In this document: one piece after another, positions 1 through 12,930 of the stretch
How positions within the stretch are numbered: position 1 is the first letter of the stretch
How the letters are laid out: every line of letters begins with the position of its first letter
Source: Pleomorphomonas oryzae DSM 16300
GTDB lineage: Bacteria; Pseudomonadota; Alphaproteobacteria; Rhizobiales; Pleomorphomonadaceae
Assembly (NCBI RefSeq): GCF_000422965.1
Contig: NZ_AUHB01000007.1
Span: forward strand, 186,001-250,000
DNA: 64,000 nt
Reading direction: 5' to 3'
Position numbers and translations under genes: made by a program
Notes under the pieces: generated by a model
What the model saw: the letters and a program-made list of their open reading frames with translations, nothing else
What the model was told of the DNA's origin: nothing
Databases searched by the model: none

Positions 1-395
1 TTCGCGTCAAGGGGCGCACCGTTCATGTGGCGCGTGCCGCCGGTCGGCGTGCTCGCTTCACCTTCGCAGAGCTCTGCGACCAGCCGCTTGGAGCTGCCGA
101 CTACCGAGCAATTGCCCGCCATTTCGACCTTCTGATGGTGACGGGCGTGCCTCGTCTTGCCGCCGGCGAGCGCAACCGGGCGAAACGCTTCATTACGCTG
201 ATCGACGTTCTCTATGACGCGGGGCGCGGACTGGTGCTGACGGCCGATGGCGAGCCGGCCGAACTCTATTACGCAACAGAGGGCAACGAGGCCTTCGAGT
301 TCGCCCGGACCGCGTCGCGGCTTATCGAGATGCGGACGGAGGCTTGGCTGCATCGCGCCGCCGATCCATCCCGTTCGCAATCATCGACCACATGA
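1..395 (+). CDS. zapE: ZapE/AFG1-like ATPase, C-terminal fragment
   Basis: The frame is open from the window edge and ends at TGA 393-395, so only the last ~130 residues are present. The fragment includes the stretches ARAAGRRARFTFAELCDQPL, LMVTGVPRL and RFITLIDVLYDAG, which resemble the C-terminal part of the AFG1/ZapE P-loop ATPase family (cell-division-associated ATPase in bacteria). The Walker motifs lie upstream, outside the window. The next gene is mdh, and zapE followed by mdh is a common order in Hyphomicrobiales. The true start cannot be seen. Confidence 0.82.
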   Translation, partial: RVKGRTVHVARAAGRRARFTFAELCDQPLGAADYRAIARHFDLLMVTGVPRLAAGERNRAKRFITLIDVLYDAGRGLVLTADGEPAELYYATEGNEAFEFARTASRLIEMRTEAWLHRAADPSRSQSSTT

Positions 396-480
396 CGCAC
401 GCGTCACCTACCACATGAAGAAGTGACCTCACAAAGCAGTACCGTCTTCGTGAAAAGTTGACTTTCCCCGATAGTCTCGC

Positions 481-509
481 TTGCACGCGACTCGCGATCA
501 TTGTAATTC
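481..509 (+). promoter_or_regulatory. Candidate promoter of mdh
   Basis: A sigma70-like pair is visible: TTGCAC at 481-486, a 17-base spacer, and TAATTC at 504-509, about 57 bases before the mdh ATG. A second TTGACT lies just upstream near 459. Assigned by eye from spacing and consensus only. Confidence 0.45.
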
Positions 510-536
510 CATGCCGATCGATTTCGATCTAACTAA

Positions 537-550
537 CCTTTACGTAAAGG
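537..550. promoter_or_regulatory. Perfect 14-bp palindrome in the mdh leader
   Basis: CCTTTACGTAAAGG is a perfect inverted repeat placed between the candidate promoter and the ribosome-binding site (GGGAAAGG) of mdh. Its position suits an operator for a dimeric repressor or an RNA element next to the Shine-Dalgarno. The cognate factor is unknown. Confidence 0.45.
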
Positions 551-562
551 GAAAGGTAATAA

Positions 563-1528
<966 letters not shown>

Positions 1529-1543
1529 TCGTTTGAAAACATG

Positions 1544-1576
1544 GGCCGGGCCGCCAAACGGCGACCCGGCCTTTTC
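1544..1576 (+). terminator. Hairpin/terminator-like element between mdh and sucC
   Basis: GGCCGGG at 1544-1550 pairs with CCCGGCC at 1565-1571, with an inner CCG/CGG pairing, followed by TTTTCGT. The T run is short, so it may be a partial terminator or an mRNA-processing or stabilising hairpin rather than a full stop. Confidence 0.5.
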
Positions 1577-1648
1577 GTCTCTAGCGAATCCATCCGCATT
1601 TTCACTCAGTCCGCCTCTCTTCCCCACTCCCAAGCCAAGGACTTCCGG

Positions 1649-2845
<1,197 letters not shown>

Positions 2846-2849
2846 CGCG

Positions 2850-3764
2850 ATGTCCATTCTCGTCAACAAGGACACCAAGGTCATCGTTCAGGGCCTGACC
2901 GGCAAGACCGGTACGTTCCACACCGAGCAGGCGCTCGGTTACCACGGCACCCAGATGGTGGCCGGCGTCACGCCCGGCAAGGGCGGCTCCACCTGGGAGG
3001 GCACACTGCCCGACGGCTCGAAGGCAACGCTGCCGGTGTTCGACACCGTCGCCGAAGCGCGCGAGAAGACCGGCGCCAACGCCTCCGTTGTCTATGTGCC
3101 GCCCAAGGCCGCCGGCGTGTCGATCATCGAGGCGATCGATGCCGAGATGCCGCTGATCGTCACCATCACCGAAGGCATTCCGGTGCTCGACATGGTGAAG
3201 GTGAAGGCCCGGCTCGACCGTTCCAAGTCGCGTCTGCTGGGTCCCAACTGCCCCGGCGTGCTGACCCCCGGCGAATGCAAGATCGGCATCATGCCCGGCT
3301 CCATCTTCCGCCGGGGCTCGGTCGGCATTGTATCGCGGTCGGGAACCCTCACCTATGAGGCGGTGTTCCAGACTACGAACGAAGGTCTCGGCCAGACCAC
3401 CGCCGTCGGTATTGGCGGTGATCCGGTGAAGGGCACCGAGTTCATCGACGTGCTGGAACTGTTCCTGGCCGATCCCGAGACGAAGTCGATTGTCATGATC
3501 GGTGAAATCGGTGGCTCGGCCGAGGAGGCGGCGGCGCAGTTCCTCAAGGATGAGGCCAGGCGTGGCCGCGCGAAGCCGATGGTCGGCTTCATCGCCGGTC
3601 GCACGGCGCCGCCCGGCCGCACCATGGGTCACGCCGGTGCGGTGATTTCCGGCGGCAAAGGTGGCGCCGAGGACAAGATCGCCGCCATGGAAGCGGCTGG
3701 CATTGTCGTATCGCCGTCGCCGGCCCAGCTTGGCAGGACGCTCGCCGAGCGCTTGAAGGCCTAA
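2850..3764 (+). CDS. sucD: Succinate-CoA ligase, alpha subunit
   Basis: 304 aa, CoA-binding and phospho-histidine subunit of succinyl-CoA synthetase. The N-terminal CoA-binding fold starts [20 protein letters not shown]. The region [20 protein letters not shown] and the segment [17 protein letters not shown] (~255-271), which holds the histidine phosphorylated in catalysis, are intact. The gene begins 4 bases after the sucC stop, with GGGAG inside the sucC 3' end as its ribosome site. An inverted repeat follows it before sucA. Confidence 0.97.
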   Translation: MSILVNKDTKVIVQGLTGKTGTFHTEQALGYHGTQMVAGVTPGKGGSTWEGTLPDGSKATLPVFDTVAEAREKTGANASVVYVPPKAAGVSIIEAIDAEMPLIVTITEGIPVLDMVKVKARLDRSKSRLLGPNCPGVLTPGECKIGIMPGSIFRRGSVGIVSRSGTLTYEAVFQTTNEGLGQTTAVGIGGDPVKGTEFIDVLELFLADPETKSIVMIGEIGGSAEEAAAQFLKDEARRGRAKPMVGFIAGRTAPPGRTMGHAGAVISGGKGGAEDKIAAMEAAGIVVSPSPAQLGRTLAERLKA

Positions 3765-3780
3765 AGCGGACAACAAAGGC

Positions 3781-3810
3781 CAAGCATTCGCCCGAATGCG
3801 GTTGCTTGGT
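3781..3810 (+). other. Nested inverted repeat between sucD and sucA
   Basis: CCAAGC...GCTTGG encloses GCATTCG-CC-CGAATGC, forming a compact stem-loop in the 119-base sucD-sucA spacer. No T run follows it. It could be an RNA-processing or stability element, or a protein-binding palindrome. Confidence 0.45.
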
Positions 3811-3883
3811 CATCGATACCCACGGCGAAGCGATCCTGCTATCGCCGGAACGCGAGGACGGAGCGGACGGCTCCGAAACGCAC

Positions 3884-6853
3884 ATGGCACGGCAGAACGA
3901 TAACGACGCTTTCGCCGGGACCTCGTTCCTCTATGGCGGCAACGCCACCTATATCGAGGCGCTCGAGGCCCGCTACCTCGCCGATCCCTCTTCGGTCGAC
4001 CCTGAGTGGCGGGAGTTCTTCGACGCCCTCTCCGAGCCGGCGACGGCACGTAGCGCGCGCGGCGCCAGCTGGACCCGGCCCGACTGGCCGCCCAAGATCA
4101 ACGGCGAGCTGGTCTCCGCTCTCGATGGCAACTGGCCCGAGGCCAGCAAGATCCTCGAGAAGAAGATCGAGGCGAAAGCGCAGCCGGCCGGCATCAGTGC
4201 CGAGGAGCTTCGGCAGGCGACGCTCGATTCGGTGCGCGCCATCATGATGATCCGCGCCTATCGCATGCGTGGCCATCTTCACGCCGATCTCGATCCGATC
4301 GGCGTTGCCAAGAAGCTCGACCACGAGGAACTGCATCCGACGAGCTACGGCTTTACGGAAGCCGACATGGACCGGCCGATCTTCATCGATCACGTCCTCG
4401 GTCTCGAATACGCCACCGTGCGGCAGATGATCGACATTCTGAAGCGCACCTACTGCGGCACCATCGGCTACGAGTTCATGCATATCTCCTCACCCGAGGA
4501 GAAGGCCTGGATTCAGGAGCGCATCGAGGGGCCGGACAAGCAGATCGAATTCACCGACAATGGCAAGAAGGCCATTCTCAACAAGCTGGTGGAGGCCGAG
4601 GGCTTCGAGAAGTTCCTCGACGTCAAGTACACCGGCACCAAGCGTTTCGGTCTCGATGGCGGCGAGAGCCTGATCCCGGCGCTCGAGCAGATCATCAAGC
4701 GGGGTGGCAACCTCGGCGTGAAAGAGATCGTGCTCGGCATGCCGCACCGTGGCCGTCTCAACGTGCTGACGCAAGTGATGGCCAAGCCGCACCGGGCGCT
4801 GTTCCACGAGTTCAAGGGCGGCTCCTACGCCCCCGACGACGTCGAAGGCTCGGGCGACGTCAAGTACCACCTCGGTGCCTCTTCGGACCGCGAGTTCGAT
4901 GGCAACAAGGTGCACCTCAGCCTGACACCCAACCCGTCGCACCTCGAAATCGTCAATCCGGTGGTTCTCGGCAAGGTGCGCGCCAAGCAGGACGTTTCCG
5001 CCACCGTCTGGGAAGGCGACATCATTCCGCTGCGCGAGCGCGTCAAGGTGCTGCCGCTGCTGCTGCATGGCGACGCGGCCTTTGCCGGCCAGGGCGTCAT
5101 CGCGGAGTGCTTCGGTCTCAGCCAGCTGCGCGGCCATCGCGTCGGCGGCTCGATCCACTTCATCGTCAACAACCAGATCGGCTTCACCACCAACCCGCAC
5201 TTCTCGCGCTCGTCGCCCTATCCGTCCGACGTCGCCAAGATGGTCGAGGCGCCGATCCTGCACGTCAACGGCGACGATCCGGAAGCCGTGGTCTATGCCG
5301 CCAAGGTGGCCATCGACTATCGGCAGAAGTTCCACAAGCCGGTGGTCATCGACATGATCTGCTATCGCCGCTTCGGCCATAACGAAGGCGACGAGCCGGG
5401 CTTCACCCAGCCGATCATGTATTCCAAGATCCGCGGCCATGCGACGACACTGCAGATCTACGCCAAGAAGCTGATCGACGAGGGTACGGTCACCCAGGAC
5501 GAAGTCATCGGCATGCAGGCTGCCTTCCGCCAGAAGCTCGATCAGGAATACGAGGCTGGTCAGGCCTATAAGCCCAACAAGGCCGATTGGCTGGATGGCG
5601 CCTGGGCTGGGCTCAAGGTCGCCGACAGCTTCGACGAACAGCGGCGCGGTCAGTCCGGCGTCAACATCGAGACGCTCAAGGAAATCGGCCTCAAGATCAA
5701 TACGGTGCCGCCGACCTTCAACGTCCACCGCACCGTCCAGCGCTTCCTCGATGCCCGCAAGAAGGCGATCGAGACTGGCGAGGGCATCGATTGGGCGCTG
5801 GGCGAAGCTTTGGCCTTCGGCTCGCTCGCCCTTGGCGGCCACAAGATCCGCCTTTCCGGCCAGGACTGTGAGCGCGGCACCTTCAGCCAGCGTCACAGCG
5901 TGCTCTACGATCAGGAGACGGAGGCGCGCTACATCCCGCTCGCCAACCTGTCTCCGGAGCAGGCACCTTTCGAGGTCATCAATTCGATGCTGTCGGAAGA
6001 GGCGGTGCTCGGCTTCGAATATGGCTACTCGCTGGCCCGCCCCAACGCGCTCACCCTTTGGGAGGCGCAGTTCGGCGACTTCGCCAACGGCGCGCAGGTG
6101 GTGTTCGACCAGTTTATCTCCGGTGGTGAACGCAAGTGGCTCAGGATGTCCGGCCTCGTCTGCCTGCTGCCGCACGGTTATGAGGGCCAGGGGCCGGAGC
6201 ATTCGTCCGCCCGTCTCGAACGCTGGCTGCAGCTCTGTGCCGAAGACAACATGCAGGTCGCCAACTGCACGACGCCGGCCAACTACTTCCATATCCTCAG
6301 GCGCCAGCTGACCCGCGATTTTCGCAAGCCGCTGATCCTGATGACGCCGAAGTCGCTGCTCCGCCACAAGCGGGCGGTGTCGAAACTCGCAAACATGGGG
6401 GCGGAAACATCGTTCCACCGCCTGCTCTGGGATCATGCCGAGTCCGACCCCGATACGGTGACCGTGCGCCTGAAGCCCGACGCGGACATTCGCCGGGTCG
6501 TGCTGTGCAGCGGCAAGGTCTACTACGACCTGCTCGAGGAGCGCGAGAAGCGCGGCATCGACGACATTTACCTCCTGCGCGTCGAGCAGCTCTATCCGTT
6601 CCCGGCCAAGGCGCTGGTCAACGAACTCAGCCGCTTCCCGAACGCCGAGCATGTCTGGTGCCAGGAAGAGCCCAAGAACATGGGCGCCTGGACTTTCATC
6701 GACCCCTATCTCGAATGGGTCTTGAAACAGATCGGCGCCAAGGTTCCGCGTGCCCGCTATGCCGGCCGCGCGCCGTCAGCCGCCACCGCCACTGGCCTGA
6801 TGTCCAAACATCTGGCCCAACTCGCCGCTTTCCTCGACGAGGCACTCGGCTGA
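3884..6853 (+). CDS. sucA: 2-oxoglutarate dehydrogenase E1 component
   Basis: 989 aa thiamine-diphosphate-dependent decarboxylase of the 2-oxoglutarate dehydrogenase complex. The start at [20 protein letters not shown] matches the family N-terminus with the E2-binding segment; an in-frame TTG at 3806 would add 26 residues without homology. Visible features are [15 protein letters not shown] (active-site His region, ~285-299), [16 protein letters not shown], the ThDP/Mg region [14 protein letters not shown], and the C-terminal [20 protein letters not shown]. The length is normal. A small GGAGC/GCTCC hairpin (3859-3873) sits just upstream of the ATG and the Shine-Dalgarno is weak, so translation may be tuned. 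Confidence 0.97.
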   Translation: MARQNDNDAFAGTSFLYGGNATYIEALEARYLADPSSVDPEWREFFDALSEPATARSARGASWTRPDWPPKINGELVSALDGNWPEASKILEKKIEAKAQPAGISAEELRQATLDSVRAIMMIRAYRMRGHLHADLDPIGVAKKLDHEELHPTSYGFTEADMDRPIFIDHVLGLEYATVRQMIDILKRTYCGTIGYEFMHISSPEEKAWIQERIEGPDKQIEFTDNGKKAILNKLVEAEGFEKFLDVKYTGTKRFGLDGGESLIPALEQIIKRGGNLGVKEIVLGMPHRGRLNVLTQVMAKPHRALFHEFKGGSYAPDDVEGSGDVKYHLGASSDREFDGNKVHLSLTPNPSHLEIVNPVVLGKVRAKQDVSATVWEGDIIPLRERVKVLPLLLHGDAAFAGQGVIAECFGLSQLRGHRVGGSIHFIVNNQIGFTTNPHFSRSSPYPSDVAKMVEAPILHVNGDDPEAVVYAAKVAIDYRQKFHKPVVIDMICYRRFGHNEGDEPGFTQPIMYSKIRGHATTLQIYAKKLIDEGTVTQDEVIGMQAAFRQKLDQEYEAGQAYKPNKADWLDGAWAGLKVADSFDEQRRGQSGVNIETLKEIGLKINTVPPTFNVHRTVQRFLDARKKAIETGEGIDWALGEALAFGSLALGGHKIRLSGQDCERGTFSQRHSVLYDQETEARYIPLANLSPEQAPFEVINSMLSEEAVLGFEYGYSLARPNALTLWEAQFGDFANGAQVVFDQFISGGERKWLRMSGLVCLLPHGYEGQGPEHSSARLERWLQLCAEDNMQVANCTTPANYFHILRRQLTRDFRKPLILMTPKSLLRHKRAVSKLANMGAETSFHRLLWDHAESDPDTVTVRLKPDADIRRVVLCSGKVYYDLLEEREKRGIDDIYLLRVEQLYPFPAKALVNELSRFPNAEHVWCQEEPKNMGAWTFIDPYLEWVLKQIGAKVPRARYAGRAPSAATATGLMSKHLAQLAAFLDEALG

Positions 6854-6914
6854 CCGGCTTTCGAGGCGGCCACTCGGCCGCCTCCATTCCTTTCGCATCT
6901 GGAGAGAAGCTCAA

Positions 6915-8150
<1,236 letters not shown>

Positions 8151-8169
8151 CATCCATCGCCTCTGCGTT

Positions 8170-8202
8170 CAGCCCCTTCCCTCAGTTGGAGGGAGGGGGC
8201 TG
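8170..8202 (+). other. Long intercistronic hairpin after sucB
   Basis: CAGCCCCTTCCCTC pairs with GAGGGAGGGGGCTG around a 5-base loop (about 14 bp with one G-U). No T run follows, so it looks like an mRNA 3'-end stabiliser or processing site rather than an intrinsic terminator. Confidence 0.5.
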
Positions 8203-8260
8203 ACGCGCTATCTTGCCCCCCCGCTGACGAGAGCGGTCGCGACAACCGAAAGGAAGCCGG

Positions 8261-8896
8261 ATGTCCCCTTATCTTGGCGAACTTGCCAGCCTCATGGCGG
8301 TTTTCTCCTTCGCCATCGTGGCGCCCGGGGCCGACACTGCCATGGTGATGCGGCAGAGCCTGGTGCATGGCAGGCGAGCCGGCATTCTCACCGCTTTCGG
8401 CGTCGGCACGTCGCTGCTGTTTCACCTGACCTATACGATTCTGGGCCTGGGCCTGATCGTCTCGCAGTCCCTGCTGCTGTTCTCGGCGATCAAGTGGGCG
8501 GGTGCCGCCTATCTGATCTATATGGGGGTGATGGCGCTGAGAGCGCCCGCGCCGGTGTTGCCCGAAACCGAAACCAGCGCCCCGGCGACGCCCATGAGTG
8601 ATCGTCGGGCGTTTGGTCTCGGCTTTGTAACCAACGCCCTCAATCCCAAGCCGATCCTGTTTTTCCTGTCGCTTTTCTCAGTCCTCGTCAGCCACCAGAC
8701 GCCGGCGCTCGTCAAAGGAGCCTATGGCCTGGTCATGGCGAGCTGCCTCATTCTCTGGTTCTCGGCGGTGTCCTGTTTTCTGACCATGCCCAAGGTGAGG
8801 AGCGCCTTTTCGCGCGCTGGCGTATGGATCAACCGCGTGACTGGCGCCGTCTTCATCGCTTTTGGCGTCCGTCTCGCCCTTTCGCGGGCCGAGTGA
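8261..8896 (+). CDS. LysE/RhtB-family amino-acid exporter
   Basis: 211 aa integral membrane protein. It has the LysE-superfamily layout: an N-terminal helix, the segment FAIVAPGADTAMVMRQSLVHGRRAGI in the position of the family's PGP motif, several hydrophobic helices, and GFVTNALNPKPILFFLSLF in the middle, which is the conserved N-P-K signature. Members export amino acids or related metabolites such as homoserine lactone, threonine or lysine; the substrate here cannot be told. It sits between sucB and lpd on the same strand, 50 bases before lpd, with AAAGGAAG ahead of the ATG. It is not an enzyme of the complex. Confidence 0.88.
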   Translation: MSPYLGELASLMAVFSFAIVAPGADTAMVMRQSLVHGRRAGILTAFGVGTSLLFHLTYTILGLGLIVSQSLLLFSAIKWAGAAYLIYMGVMALRAPAPVLPETETSAPATPMSDRRAFGLGFVTNALNPKPILFFLSLFSVLVSHQTPALVKGAYGLVMASCLILWFSAVSCFLTMPKVRSAFSRAGVWINRVTGAVFIAFGVRLALSRAE

Positions 8897-8946
8897 TCCA
8901 CGACGCATAACTGAACACGCCGCTGCGGCCTCAAAGGAGTGCTTCC

Positions 8947-10335
8947 ATGTCCTTCGATCTCGTTGTCATCGGTACCGGTCCCGGCGGCTATGTGGCAGCC
9001 ATCCGCGCCGCCCAGCTCGGCATGAGCGTCGCCGTCGTCGAAAAGCGGGCAACCCATGGCGGCACCTGTCTCAATATTGGCTGCATCCCCTCCAAGGCCC
9101 TGTTGCACGCCTCCGAAATGTTCCATGAGGCTGGCCATGTGTTCGCCAAGCTGGGCGTCAAGATCGCCGCACCCGAGCTCGATCTGCCGGCGATGATGGG
9201 CCACAAGGACGCCACCGTCAAAAGCAACGTCCAGGGCATCGACTTCCTGTTCAAGAAGAACAAGATAACTGTCCATCGCGGCACGGGGCGCATCGTCGCG
9301 ACCGGCAAGGTGGAGGTCACCTCAGACGGCGGCGACAAAGCGGTCATCGAAGCGAAGAACATCCTGATCGCCACCGGCTCGGATGTGGCCGGCCTGCCCG
9401 GCATCACCATCGATGAGAAGACGGTGGTGTCCTCGACCGGCGCGCTGTTGCTCGAAAAGGTGCCCGAGCATCTGGTGGTGATTGGCGCCGGTGTCATCGG
9501 TCTCGAGCTCGGCTCGGTATGGCAGCGGCTGGGCGCGCGCGTCACGGTCATCGAATATCTCGACCGCATCCTGCCGGGACTCGATGGCGAGGTTGCCAAG
9601 GCTTTCCAGAGGCTCCTCGAACGGCAGGGCTTCACCTTCAAGCTCGGTCGTAAGGTGACCGGTGTAGACGGTGGCAAGGTGAGCTTCGAACCCGCGGCCG
9701 GCGGTGAAGCAGAAACGGATACCGCCGACGTCGTGCTCGTGGCGGTGGGCCGCAGGCCCTACACGGACGGTCTGGGTCTTGCCGAGGTCGGCGTGAAGCT
9801 TGACGGCAAGGGCCGCGTCGAGATCGACGGCCATTACGCGACAAGCGTGCCGGGCATCTACGCCATCGGCGATGTGGTCACCGGACCGATGCTGGCCCAT
9901 AAGGCCGAGGATGAGGGCATGGCGGTTGCCGAGCTGCTGGCCGGCAAGGCAGGCCACGTCAACTACGACGTCATTCCTGCGGTGGTCTATACCTCTCCCG
10001 AGGTCGCTGCCGTTGGCCGTACCGAGGAAGATCTCAAGGCGGCCGGTGTACCCTACAAGGTCGGCAAGTTCAGCTTCCTCGCCAATGGACGCGCCAAGTC
10101 GATCCTCAAGACGGACGGTTTTGTAAAGATTTTGGCGCACGCCGAAACCGACCGGGTGCTTGGCGTCCACATCATTGGGCCCGGTGCTGGCGAAGCCATT
10201 GCCGAGGCGGCGGTGCTGATGGAGTTCTCCGGTTCGGCCGAGGATCTCGCCCGGACCTGCCATGCCCATCCGACATTGTCGGAAGCTGTGAAGGAGGCGG
10301 CGCTCGCCGTCGACAAGCGGGCGATCCACGCCTAA
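8947..10335 (+). CDS. lpdA: Dihydrolipoyl dehydrogenase (E3)
   Basis: 462 aa FAD/NAD flavoprotein that reoxidises dihydrolipoamide in the 2-oxoglutarate dehydrogenase complex. The FAD-binding [17 protein letters not shown] is at the N-terminus. The redox disulfide is in [17 protein letters not shown] (~36-52). A second Rossmann motif, [19 protein letters not shown] (~178-196), binds NAD, and the FAD GxGD segment is [20 protein letters not shown]. The C-terminal catalytic dyad lies in [21 protein letters not shown] precedes the ATG. It ends the suc cluster and faces a convergent gene. Confidence 0.97.
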   Translation: MSFDLVVIGTGPGGYVAAIRAAQLGMSVAVVEKRATHGGTCLNIGCIPSKALLHASEMFHEAGHVFAKLGVKIAAPELDLPAMMGHKDATVKSNVQGIDFLFKKNKITVHRGTGRIVATGKVEVTSDGGDKAVIEAKNILIATGSDVAGLPGITIDEKTVVSSTGALLLEKVPEHLVVIGAGVIGLELGSVWQRLGARVTVIEYLDRILPGLDGEVAKAFQRLLERQGFTFKLGRKVTGVDGGKVSFEPAAGGEAETDTADVVLVAVGRRPYTDGLGLAEVGVKLDGKGRVEIDGHYATSVPGIYAIGDVVTGPMLAHKAEDEGMAVAELLAGKAGHVNYDVIPAVVYTSPEVAAVGRTEEDLKAAGVPYKVGKFSFLANGRAKSILKTDGFVKILAHAETDRVLGVHIIGPGAGEAIAEAAVLMEFSGSAEDLARTCHAHPTLSEAVKEAALAVDKRAIHA

Positions 10336-10337
10336 GG

Positions 10338-10395
10338 CGCCGGACCGAAAAGTGGCCCCGCTTTTCGAAGAATCCGATGCACAAGCAAAAGATGG
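10338..10395. repeat. CCGAAAAGTGG-type intergenic repeat
   Basis: CGAAAAG (10346-10352) and CTTTTCG (10361-10367) form a stem, followed by GAAGAATCCGATGCACAAGC. This resembles the short intergenic palindromic element with CCGAAAAGTGG and a downstream AAxAAATCCGATGC-like arm that I know from many rhizobial genomes. It lies between the convergent lpd and DMT genes and may act in termination. Confidence 0.5.
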
Positions 10396-10432
10396 GAGCG
10401 GTGGCCCATTGGGCCTTCGCCGCTTCCAGGAA

Positions 10433-11353
10433 TTAGCGGCGGCGCCGGTCGGCAATTGTGAACAGGCCGACGCCGCCCACCACCAGCGCTGTTCCCAAAA
10501 GGTCAACGCCGCGAAGCGGTTCGCCGAGAATCAACACGGCGAGAAACAGCGTCACCACCGGCGACAGCGTGCCGATGGTGGAATTGGCTGCCGCCGAAAT
10601 GCGCGATAGCGCCGCACTCATCAGAAAACTCGGCAACACCGTTGCGCCGATCGCCAGCGTTACCGCCAGCGCAAAAGCCCTGCCGGACACCAGGAGTGCC
10701 GATAGCGGGTGTGTGGCGAAAAACTGCAAGAGTACCACAACCGCCGCGCCGGTCATGGCGACGGAGGTGAAGAGTGGCGCGCCCAGGATGGCGATGCTGC
10801 CGCCCGCCAGCAGTTGGTAGAGCGCAAAGGAAACGGCGGCGCCCAGCACCCAAAGAGTGCCAACGACAATGTCGCTGCCGTCTGTCTCAAAATCGGCAAG
10901 AAAAACCACGGCGAGGCCGAGATAGGCGATGCCGAAGGCCATCAGCGACTTCCATCGCAGCGGCATGTGGAACAGCAGGGCACCGAGCAGCAGCACGAAC
11001 AGCGGATAGGTGAAGAGGATCAACCGCTCGAATTGCGGCGTCAGGGTCTCCAAGCCTTTGAAATCGGCATAGGACGAGAACCAGTAGCCGATCATCCCGA
11101 TCAGCAGCGCTTTGCCGTAAGCGGGCATCGGAGCCGCCTTCTGGCGGTCTCGAGCGTAAGCGATAAAGCCAACGGCGATATAGATCGGTACGGAAAGCCC
11201 CATCCGTAGCGCCAGCAGCGTCAGCGTGTCGACGCCCTCGGCAAAGGCGAGCTTGATCAGAATGCCTTTGGAGGCAAACAGCACCGCGCCGAGAGCGGCG
11301 AATCCGTAGCCGAGCCAGTTTGGGCCGGCTTGAGAAGCAGATGAAGCGTTCAA
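10433..11353 (-). CDS. DMT-family (EamA) transporter
   Basis: 306 aa, about ten hydrophobic helices arranged as two EamA repeats. The first opens GYGFAALGAVLFASKGILIKLAF and the second LGAAVSFALYQLLAGGSIAIL, and the conserved tail LGEPLRGVDLLGTALVVGG is characteristic of the family. Substrates in this superfamily are varied (amino acids, metabolites) and cannot be predicted. It converges on lpd, with ~97 bases holding a repeat between them. It is transcribed separately from xerC, whose coding end is ~100 bases upstream. Confidence 0.88.
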   Translation of the reverse strand: MNASSASQAGPNWLGYGFAALGAVLFASKGILIKLAFAEGVDTLTLLALRMGLSVPIYIAVGFIAYARDRQKAAPMPAYGKALLIGMIGYWFSSYADFKGLETLTPQFERLILFTYPLFVLLLGALLFHMPLRWKSLMAFGIAYLGLAVVFLADFETDGSDIVVGTLWVLGAAVSFALYQLLAGGSIAILGAPLFTSVAMTGAAVVVLLQFFATHPLSALLVSGRAFALAVTLAIGATVLPSFLMSAALSRISAAANSTIGTLSPVVTLFLAVLILGEPLRGVDLLGTALVVGGVGLFTIADRRRR

Positions 11354-11452
11354 GAGAATGCGGCCCGAAAGGGCTCCCGTCAGATGGGATGGGACGCAAG
11401 CCTTAAGCCATCCGATGGAGCAAAGAAAGCCGACTGCCGAGCGATTCTGACC

Positions 11453-12397
11453 TCAGGCGCGCGGATGCGCGCCCTTCCAGGCAGCCACCAGCCTCTCGGC
11501 ATCGACCGAGGTGTAGACCTGAGTCGTCGACAGGTTAGCGTGGCCAAGCAGCTCCTGAATGGTACGGAGGTCACCACCCGAGCCAAGAAGATGCGTGGCA
11601 AATGAATGCCGGAGCGCATGGGGTGTTGCCGTCTCGGGGAGACCCAGGGCGCCGCGCAGCCGCTGCAGAGCGAGCTGAACGATACGGGGCGACAGCGGCC
11701 CGCCTTTCACGCCGCGAAAAAGCGGCTCCTCAGGTGCGAGGCGGAACGGCGCGAGGCGAACATAGGCAGCGACCGCCCGCCCCACCGCCGGCAGCACGGG
11801 CACCAGCCGCGTCTTGCCGCCCTTGCCGGTCACGCGAAGAGCGCCACCCACCTCCGGAGGAGCCTCGGCGGCAGTCAAAGCAAGCGCTTCGGAAATGCGC
11901 AGACCGGCACCATAGAGTAGCGCCAGCACGGCGCCATCGCGAGCAGCTACCCAGGGCTCGTCCGCGAGAGTTCCAGCATCGGAAACGACTGATAATGCGT
12001 CGGCGACGCCGAGCGGTCTTGGCAGGCGGCGCGGCGCCTTGGGCGCTCCAACAGCGGCGATGGCGGCGCTGCTCGCCTCTCCGCGCTTTTCGAGAAAGCG
12101 AATCAGCGAACGGACACCCGAGAGGCTGCGGGCAAGGCTCGGTGCCGCGAGACCGTCGCGTCGGCGCCGCGCCAGGAAGGCCCGATAATCTGCTGGCGAC
12201 AGCCGGCCGAGGTCGGCAACGGTTGGCGGGGCACCGAGGTGTCCGGTCAGGAAGCGGACGAAGTCGTCGACGTCGCGGCTGTAGGCCTCCCCGGTTCGCG
12301 GACTGAGGCGGCGAAGATCGGCCAACCAGCGCCGCCACTCGGCGACGGCATCGGCGAGATCGGACGCCATGATGATGAGAAGGGTGGGTTCTGTCAT
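11453..12397 (-). CDS. xerC: Tyrosine recombinase XerC
   Basis: 314 aa tyrosine recombinase, probably the chromosomal dimer-resolution enzyme that acts with XerD at dif. An N-terminal SAM-like core-binding domain (~15-110) precedes the catalytic domain (~130-310). The catalytic set is intact: Arg in GAGLRISEAL, Lys in GKGGKTRLVP, HALRH, the His of LLGHANLSTTQ and Tyr in QVYTSVDAER. Neither possible start (12397 or 12370) has a clear Shine-Dalgarno; starting at 12370 would give 305 aa. No phage genes or attachment site surround it, so it is not a prophage integrase. Confidence 0.9.
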   Translation of the reverse strand: MTEPTLLIIMASDLADAVAEWRRWLADLRRLSPRTGEAYSRDVDDFVRFLTGHLGAPPTVADLGRLSPADYRAFLARRRRDGLAAPSLARSLSGVRSLIRFLEKRGEASSAAIAAVGAPKAPRRLPRPLGVADALSVVSDAGTLADEPWVAARDGAVLALLYGAGLRISEALALTAAEAPPEVGGALRVTGKGGKTRLVPVLPAVGRAVAAYVRLAPFRLAPEEPLFRGVKGGPLSPRIVQLALQRLRGALGLPETATPHALRHSFATHLLGSGGDLRTIQELLGHANLSTTQVYTSVDAERLVAAWKGAHPRA

Positions 12398-12552
12398 CGG
12401 CTACGCTTTCAGGACTGAACTATCGGCTGAAAAGCTGAATGGCCGATGAACGCCGGACTCATGGTTGGTTCAAGGGAAGCGGCGTAGACATATGTTCAAG
12501 ATGGCCCGGCGGTAGAAAGCCGATGGCCTCGGGCTCCAAGGAGGTCCGTGTC

Positions 12553-12915
12553 ATGCTTCACAGGCGTCTTCTCACCACTCTCACTGCCTCTCTCGTGGTG
12601 GCGTTGGTCGCCGCTGCGGGCCTTGCCGGCAGCGCATCCAGCGCCGCCGCCGATGGCTTCTATTTTGGTTATAACGATGGTCCGCGCATGCCGCCACCGC
12701 CGCCGCGTTGGGGCTGGGGACCGCCGCCGCCGCCTCATTGGGGAGGCCCTGGTTGGGGGCGGCCGGGCTGGGGCGCGCCGGGTTACGGTTACGGTCCGCC
12801 ACCGATGTGCCGGCCGCGCTGGGTCGAGAGGCCCGTTGTCGATCCCTGGGGGCGTGTCATTCGCTACGAGCGATTCCAGACCATGGACTGTGGTCCGCGC
12901 CATCGGCGCTGGTAA
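12553..12915 (+). CDS. Small secreted Pro/Gly/Trp-rich protein
   Basis: 120 aa. A signal peptide is clear: MLHRRLLTTLTASLVVALV followed by small residues, with likely cleavage after SAAA near residue 33. The mature part has proline runs alternating with Gly-Trp-Gly and Gly-Tyr-Gly stretches (~44-90), then a less biased tail with two Cys (in MCRPRW and MDCGPRH). ATG 12553 is chosen because AAGGAGGT sits 7 bases upstream; an earlier frame extension lacks one. Similar low-complexity periplasmic or outer-surface proteins are widespread in this order, and no function is assigned. Confidence 0.72.
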   Translation: MLHRRLLTTLTASLVVALVAAAGLAGSASSAAADGFYFGYNDGPRMPPPPPRWGWGPPPPPHWGGPGWGRPGWGAPGYGYGPPPMCRPRWVERPVVDPWGRVIRYERFQTMDCGPRHRRW

Positions 12916-12930
12916 CTATCGCGGCTGACA

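Noticed and set aside
4490-6652. A 720-codon open frame antisense to sucA
   Set aside because: It lies wholly within a clear sucA reading frame and has low-complexity, family-free sequence. Long antisense frames are expected at this GC content; the same applies to antisense frames over mdh, aroA, rpsA and dnaX.
11453-12397. Tyrosine recombinase as a sign of an integrated element
   Set aside because: The sequence fits chromosomal XerC, and no phage, plasmid or att-like genes or direct repeats are adjacent.
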